A DNA stretch of 64,000 bases. It comes from Vicia villosa. Lineage: Eukaryota > Streptophyta > Magnoliopsida > Fabales > Fabaceae. A program made the translations under genes and the position numbers. The DNA lies in assembly GCF_029867415.1 (NCBI RefSeq), contig NW_026706150.1, positions 186,001 through 250,000 of the forward strand. Reading direction: 5' to 3'. The notes under the pieces were generated by a model that saw only the letters and a program-made list of their open reading frames with translations, ran no database searches and had not been told where the DNA came from. This document shows, piece after piece, positions 58,013 to 64,000 of the stretch (the first letter of the stretch is position 1; each line of letters opens with the position of its first letter).

Positions 58013-60062
58013 TGGTTGTGATTGCATCGCAATAGTTTTCGTGGTTTTGAGCTTTGTATATAGCGTATATATTGTATATGCTTACTTGTATAATCTCACT
58101 TGCATATATACTTACTTGTACATGTTTACTTGTTTATATTCACCAACTTTTCTCTTTTTGTATAATAATACATGTATATGTTCATACTTGTATATATGTG
58201 TTTGTTTGTGTACATATTTTTATACTTGTGTTTTCTTTATGTTTGTGAAATTGTTATATATTTGTACTGTAACGTTTGTTGAGTGGTTGGTTAGGACACT
58301 TTCTTTAGGCTTGTGCGGTGAGACATCACCTTGGCATGACAAGAGGAAGCTACTTTCCAAACACCGAAACAATAAAGGCGTCGAGCTAACGACGTAAAAC
58401 AAGCGCTTGTTGGGAGGCACCCCAACGGTTGTAAATATTGTTTATATTTATATTTATGAGGTATTTAGGTGAAGTGGAGGAAAATTGGAACAGCTATTTC
58501 TGTTCTGATTTTTCTGGTTTTTTCTGTCATCGTTAAGCGAGCCTAGCTCCGCTAAGCGATGACAGTAAAATTCTGTTTTTCTTGCTTTGTACCAGTGGGG
58601 TTCCCATTCCACTTGGTTCACTCATTTTTCCCACTTTCACCAAGGCTATTTAGTAGTAGATACTAGTTTTATTTGTCTAATTCTTTTGTTGGTTGTTTGT
58701 ACTCGAATTTTGTCCGTTATTCGAAGATTTTTGAGGTGATTTTCCAAAGCTTGAGTGTTTCAACTTGCGGATGTATGGTAGGATATTGTTTTTGAAGTCG
58801 TATCATTCAAGGTACTCATTTATCGCTTTCTATAGCATAGCATGTTTAGGAAACTTTTCATTTGTACAATTACCATGCCATTCATTCTTTTGCATTACTT
58901 GCTTATTGATTGAATCACTTTAGTTCCCAAACCATAAATGTGAGGAAGCTTTCCATTGTTCATATATGCTGGAGGCCACAATCTTTGTTTTAACTGGACT
59001 TTATTATGCTTAATCTTTTGTTTATGTTGATTTTATGAAAGCATGAAAAGGATCAAGGCATTTTGTTTCATTTTGAGCACAACCACCATAACCAAATAGT
59101 CAATTCACCTTGTGAGTGTGTGATCATTTGTTAACCCTTTTGATTTTTTTTTTCAATGTCCATGTTGTTTTTGCTAAATGCTTATCTTTGAGTGTTTAGT
59201 TGTCATTTTTGCATGGATGATTGATTCTTTATTTTCTTGAACCCTCAACCACGATTTTTGGTATGAATTTTTACCTTGCCTTAGAAAGTAGGGAGTATTC
59301 ACATGATGGTGTGGTTGAATTCAAGTTGGGGAGAAAAATGATTATGTACTTATTTGGTTGTTTCTATGAGGTTGAAAAGAAAGAAGAAAAAAAGAAAAAA
59401 ATGTGAAAAGAAAAGAAAAGAAAAAGAAAAAAAAATGAAAAAGTTTTGAAAAAGAAAAAGAAAAGAGAAGTGAATAATTGTGCTAATAAGTATTGTGATT
59501 GATTTGAGAAGCTTGTGGTTAAGGAAGAAGTTTGATCGGAATTGTGTTGTTTGAATCTTTGGTGGATTGATCACTCCCTTAGGTTTAGGCAAATTTTTGT
59601 TTCGATTAGCCTTAGGATATATCCCTTGTTTGTTAACCAAGCCACATTACAACCTTGAAAAGTCCTTGTGATTCTTGCTTTTATATCTTCAATGTGATTT
59701 TTAGATGAATGCATAATTTAATCTTTTGTTTGCAAGATTGTTGGATGAGTGTTAAAAGTCCTTCACCTTTGTGTGTTCTTCATCCATTGATGAATTTTTG
59801 CTAGGTGTGATTCATGAAATGAGCATGTATTGTGTTAGAATGTTTTGTATGCTTTTTGTACTTAGGATTAGTTTCATTTACATGTTGTCGTTGTAGGATA
59901 GTGGTAAGTATTTACTTTGTTTATACGTTTTTGTATTGAGCCATACATTTGTTTTTGGTTTTCAAAACTTGTTGATTCACAATTCTTTGGTTTATTACTT
60001 TTGATTCTTTGATTTATTTGACATTGTTTGAGGACAAACAAAGTTTTAAGTTGGGGAGAGTT
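58013..60062 (+). other. Non-coding interior of the Athila-like derivative
   Basis: No ORF with a retroelement domain. It contains CAAGCGCTTGTTGGGAGGC near 58402, a palindrome pair at 58533/58552, a purine-rich stretch at 59370-59470, and two PPT-like words: CAAGTTGGGGAGAAA near 59321 and TTAAGTTGGGGAGAG at 60046, directly before LTR 2. Confidence 0.65.
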
Positions 60063-61355
60063 TGATAAGTGCCAAAATGTTGTTATTTTGAGTATATAAT
60101 TGTGGCACTTATCGATTCTATTCATTCTGATTTTGTAATAAAATCCCCACTTTTGTGTATATATTCGCATACTTTAGTTTTCATTTGTTTTATGTATCAT
60201 TTACTAGATTTTCTTTATGTTTTTGTAGGTATTTTATATTTTGGGAAGCTTGGAATGAAGCGGGCAAGTTTGGAACACTTTGGAGCAATTTTGGAGCCAT
60301 TTTGGAGAAGTTTTGTGCAGAGAGCGCCGCTGAGCGGCCTCTAAGCGCGCTTTCTAGGGGCGAACAAATTTTCCCTGGCCGCTAAGCGGCGGGTCTGGCC
60401 GCTGAGCGGAGGCCTGTTTACTGTTCTTGATATTTTTGTAATACGTGTAGTCCGCTAAGCGAGATTTGGCCGCTAAGCGGCCGTAGCAGAAAATGTGTTT
60501 ATATTCTTTCATTTGAACCATTTTAGGGTTATGGTTTTGGAGAGTTTTTGATTCCAACTCCATCATTTTCATTCTTAGAGTAGGATTAGCTTATAAAACA
60601 ACACCGGTTCATGCACTTGGAAGATCGGAGGTGGATTTCTCATCAACCGGAGCTGACAACCCGCGAGATGTTTGGTTTATCTCTTCTATTCTGTGTATTT
60701 CTTTGTGTTGGGTTTGTTTGTATAGTTACTCGAATCTTATGTATATTTACCGATTATAATGTTATATTTAACTTGCTTTATAAATCTGTGTTGATGTTGT
60801 CTGGATTTTTGCTCTATGCTGGGGATTTGGGTTGCTTTAGAGATAAACTTCTTGAATCCTTATCTAGGATGATAATCTGTTGGTTCTGAACTCTAGAGAT
60901 AGATTTAGAGCTAGCATTCACTGTGGGTATCTGTACTTCATGCTTTCGTGTTTGAGCGGCGCGCGAGAGATCGCCGACGTGAGAATACGGATGTTCTCGT
61001 GACTTCGCGTTAGAGATAACCTTAGTTGTGAGATGATCTCGTTTGTGCTCCAGAGATGGACGCTTATGTGAGAGATACGTGATGACATAGATGAGTATTG
61101 TAGGTTGAGTATAACGGGTTGGTAAGTGTATGTTTGTGAATAGTGAATATATTTGCATTCTTGATAAGTTATTTCTCTTCTAAGAATGTGTTTATTCTTT
61201 TCTTGTCTATATCTTTGTTTACTTTTTGCTCATTCAAACCCAAGCTCGAAACTATATAAACTATTGAATGGCATCTCTCCATCTCTGTGGACGATAATTC
61301 CCGGATCAATATTTCCAAATCTTTTTTTGTTGCTTGCCCTATACTGCATTCAACA
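60063..61355 (+). repeat. LTR 2 of the Athila-like derivative
   Basis: Starts TGATAAGTGCC after the polypurine tract and ends ATTCAACA. It differs from LTR 1 by only a few substitutions. Confidence 0.8.
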
Positions 61356-61358
61356 AAA

Positions 61359-62466
61359 TGGCGCCGTTGCCGGGGATGGTTGTGATTGCATCGCAATAGT
61401 TTTCGTGGTTTTGAGCTTTGTATATAGCGTATATATTGTATATGCTTACTTGTATAATCTCACTTGCATATATACTTACTTGTACATGTTTACTTGTTTA
61501 TATTCACCAACTTTTCTCTTTTTGTATAATAATACATGTATATGTTCATACTTGTATATATGTGTTTGTTTGTGTACATATTTTTATACTTGTGTTTTCT
61601 TTATGTTTGTGAAATTGTTATATATTTGTACTGTAACGTTTGTTGAGTGGTTGGTTAGGACACTTTCTTTAGGCTTGTGCGGTGAGACATCACCATGGCA
61701 TGACAAGAGGAAGCTACTTTCCAAACACCGAAACAATAAAGGCGTCGAGCTAACGACGTAAAACAAGCGCTTGTTGGGAGGCACCCCAACGGTTGTAAAT
61801 ATTGTTTATATTTATATTTATGAGGTATTTAGGTGAAGTGGAGGAAAATTGGAACAGCTATTTCTGTTCTGATTTTTCTGGTTTTTTCTATCATCGCTAA
61901 GCGAGCCTAGCTCCGCTAAGCGATGACAGTAAAATTCTGTTTTTCTTGCTTTGTACCAGTGGGGTTCCCATTCCACTTGGTTCACTCATTTTTCCCACTT
62001 TCACCAAGGCTATTTAGTAGTAGATACTAGTTTTATTTGTCTAATTCTTTTGTTGGTTGTTTGTACTCGAATTTTGTCCGTTATTCGAAGATTTTTGAGG
62101 TGATTTTCCAAAGCTTGAGTGTTTCAACTTGCGGATGTATGGTAGGATATTGTTTTTGAAGTCGTATCATTCAAGGTACTCATTTATCGCTTTCTATAGC
62201 ATAGCATGTTTAGGAAACTTTTCATTTGTACAATTACCATGCCATTCATTCTTTTGCATTACTTGCTTATTGATTGAATCACTTTAGTTCCCAAACCATA
62301 AATGTGAGGAAGCTTTCCATTGTTCATATATGCTGGAGGCCACAATCTTTGTTTTAACTGGACTTTATTATGCTTAATCTTTTGTTTATGTTGATTTTAT
62401 GAAAGCACGAAAAGGATCAAGGCATTTTGTTTCATTTTGAGCACAACCACCATAACCAAATAGTCA
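61359..62466 (+). other. Second primer site and truncated second interior
   Basis: TGGCGCCGTTGCCGGGGA at 61359-61376 matches the tRNA-Asp type site. The sequence then repeats 57995-59102 almost exactly and stops in AATAGTCA at 62466, where TRIM sequence resumes. Confidence 0.75.
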
Positions 62467-62714
62467 ATACTAGGTCGGTCTCTTTCTCGAACCAAATACT
62501 CTGATACCATTTGTTCGGGGGATTTTTTCACTAAGGAGCATTATTACATAGTGCAGAACTAGGCACCTTTGTGAGAGACACACCACTTATTCACCCAAAA
62601 CCTTAAGGTGATAGGTGAGTGAGTTCTCTCACTTATATATTCTCAAGTCACCACGTTTCTATCCAATTTGAGACTATTTCCTAACTTACTCATACTTGCA
62701 TTATTATTTTAACA
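62467..62714 (-). mobile_element. TRIM 5' end (LTR, primer site, part of interior), interrupted by the Athila derivative
   Basis: On the minus strand the LTR starts TGTTAAAATAATAATG at 62714 and ends at about 62512. The primer site TGGTATCAG follows at 62509-62501, then about 35 bp of interior. The interior picks up again left of 56698 (GCATGATGGACTCACAC on the minus strand), minus roughly 80 bp found in the sister copy at 55790-55920. Confidence 0.65.
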
Positions 62715-63185
62715 AAAAAGATTGTCCACGTAGAAACACATCAACAAAAGAAGAAAAAGAAACAAAAAAAAAACACGAGTTTATTATGGTTCATGACTTT
62801 CATACATAAATCTACATTATCTTAACAAAAATATTTTATTGCATAAATTTTAATATTTACAAGGACACACTAACAAACTCTCTTATACAATTGTAATTCT
62901 TTTAAAAGAAAATTTTGAACTCACACGACTAAAGTTTTATTATAGAAAAATTATAAACTCTCTTAAGTATAATTTTTGCTTGAAAAAATTGTAAACTATC
63001 TCAACTAAAATTTTTGCACATAAAATTTACAAATCCTCTCGACTATAACTTTTTATGGAAAAATAACAAACCCTTTCATATTTCAGCACTACCCAAACTC
63101 AAATACACCTCAAGGCTATTATTATCGTGGTGAAGAAAACTCAAACTAAATCTTTTTATATATACTACTACTCCATTTTTTTCTC
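62715..63185. other. Gene-free AT-rich interval
   Basis: No ORF or repeat I can define. Confidence 0.45.
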
Positions 63186-63420
63186 ATTTCTTGGTGTGAG
63201 ACTTAGATGAATACTCACTTTGCCACAATTTATTATAATACGATTGTGAGCTAGAAGTCTCACATTGCTTGTAAGAGTTGAGCTTCAGTATCTTATAAGT
63301 GAAAAGACTTATATATCTAATGCCTTAAAGTTATAGGTGAATATGTGGTGTCTATCTCACTTGTGTGATTGCTCTTGACCCAATATAGATTTCTACTCAT
63401 GACCCAACCGTGGTATTAGA
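63186..63420 (+). other. Possible diverged TRIM-like LTR
   Basis: It shares a layout (CTTATAAGTGAAAAGACTTA, then GGTGAATATGTGGTGTCT and TCTCAC) with the TRIM LTRs and is followed by CGTGGTATTAGATC, a possible degraded primer site. Low confidence. Confidence 0.3.
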
Positions 63421-63489
63421 TCAAATAGTTGAACTAATAAATCGACTCTTTGTATAGAAATTCCTCCCGCAAAGTGGTGGTTAGGCGTC

Positions 63490-64000
63490 GTGTTATCATG
63501 CCCCAAAATTTGCCCACTATATTTCAAGATATTTTGGCTCAAGCAGTCTCCTTAGATTCCTATACATCTCCATTATAACACGGTGGGAGAACTGACTTTT
63601 TGAAATATGCGGGTAGCAAGAGTCGCCACCGACTTTTATTTTATCCAATTAGAAAGGCTAAAAGAACAGGAAAGACCTTTGAAAGATTTTTAGTTCGGGG
63701 GGTAGGTTATACAAAGGGAAGGTGTAAGCACCCTTTGTATCCATGGTTATCCATGGGCTCTTAATTGCTTGGCGCACTTTTTGAATTGTTTTGAAAAGTA
63801 TTGTGTGTGTTTAGAAAAGATTTGAAGAAGGACTTTAGCTTGTAAAATAAGCGTAGCCTTTTTGAAAGTAATTTGAAAAGAGGTGTGAAAAGTAATTTTG
63901 AAGTTTTTGAATGTTGAGTAAGCAATTAAGGGCGCCTACCCTAAGAGTGGATCTTTCTTGTTCTTTAAGTCTTTGATTTGAAAGAGCTATCCATACCATA
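63490..64000 (-). repeat. 3' part of an Ogre/Tat-type LTR reaching the window edge
   Basis: The minus strand contains GTCGGTGGCGACTCTTGC near 63630-63610 and, further up, the CTTCCCTTTGTATAACC block, in the same order as at the end of the Ogre1 LTR (2976-3160). TCATGCCCCAAAATTTGCCC at 63495 on the plus strand is the complementary boundary word. The element extends to the right. Confidence 0.55.

Larger units (their letters stand above)
56698..62466 (+). mobile_element. Athila-like gypsy deletion derivative in LTR-interior-LTR-interior array
   Basis: LTR 56698-57991, tRNA-Asp primer site, interior to 60062, polypurine tract, LTR 60063-61355, primer site, then a second interior that stops at 62466. 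56698-59102 and 60063-62466 match with about 16 substitutions and two small indels by eye (about 0.7%). No gag or pol remains. The interior carries CAAGCGCTTGTTGGGAGGC, text I associate with the 3' part of Athila-type elements, so the coding region was deleted. A third LTR is missing on the right. Confidence 0.8.

Noticed and set aside
57266..58397. Repeated plus-strand ORFs rich in Cys, Tyr and Leu (copies at 60611-61761)
   Set aside because: They lie in the LTR and interior of the Athila derivative, across the primer site, and have no domain; their repetition reflects the LTR duplication.

Overview
The window looks like gene-poor, repeat-dense nuclear DNA from a legume, most likely a Fabeae or Trifolieae species such as pea, vetch, lentil, clover or medick. 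That is an inference from an Ogre-type Ty3/gypsy element with a large extra ORF1, Maximus/SIRE-type Copia elements, legume-style MITEs and TRIMs, and high A+T content. I found no convincing host protein-coding gene, tRNA gene or rRNA gene. Almost every base that can be explained is mobile-element sequence.

Layout. 1-7175 (minus): 5' part of an Ogre-like element with a 4.2 kb LTR, a tRNA-Arg-type primer site and an intact ORF1. It sits inside the 3' end of a second Ogre/Tat element (7176-12537, plus) with a tandem-repeat 3' UTR and a 3.3 kb LTR. That element in turn interrupts the 3' LTR of a SIRE-type Copia element, Copia1 (12538-21575, minus), whose 1.4k-residue Gag-Pol frame is open. 21576-29320: long (TA)n tracts holding foldback MITEs, a CACTA-type end, and two direct copies of a terminal-inverted-repeat element, each split by a different insertion. 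29320-36700: AT-rich DNA, a SINE with five tandem tRNA-like heads, and decayed gypsy gag and protease remains. 36730-51085: a TNT1-like Copia (Copia3) split by a second, decayed SIRE-type Copia (Copia2, 39077-49986). 51086-64000: MITEs, a TRIM cluster, an Athila-like deletion derivative arranged LTR-interior-LTR-interior, and at the edge another Ogre-type LTR end.

The most striking signal is a shared architecture of short palindromes. Copia1 carries AGGTCGACCT-type decamers, and the unrelated Ogre/Tat LTR carries AAATCGATTT-type decamers. In both they occur as pairs spaced exactly 21 bp start to start (13 pairs counted), and successive pairs lie about 61-62 or 71-74 bp apart, so all copies fall near one face of the helix. 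The Athila derivative has a looser version built on CCGCTNAGCGG. I know no described function for this arrangement. A second notable point is a TATA box with a normal-looking 5' leader just upstream of the third ORF of Copia2, which suggests an internal promoter.
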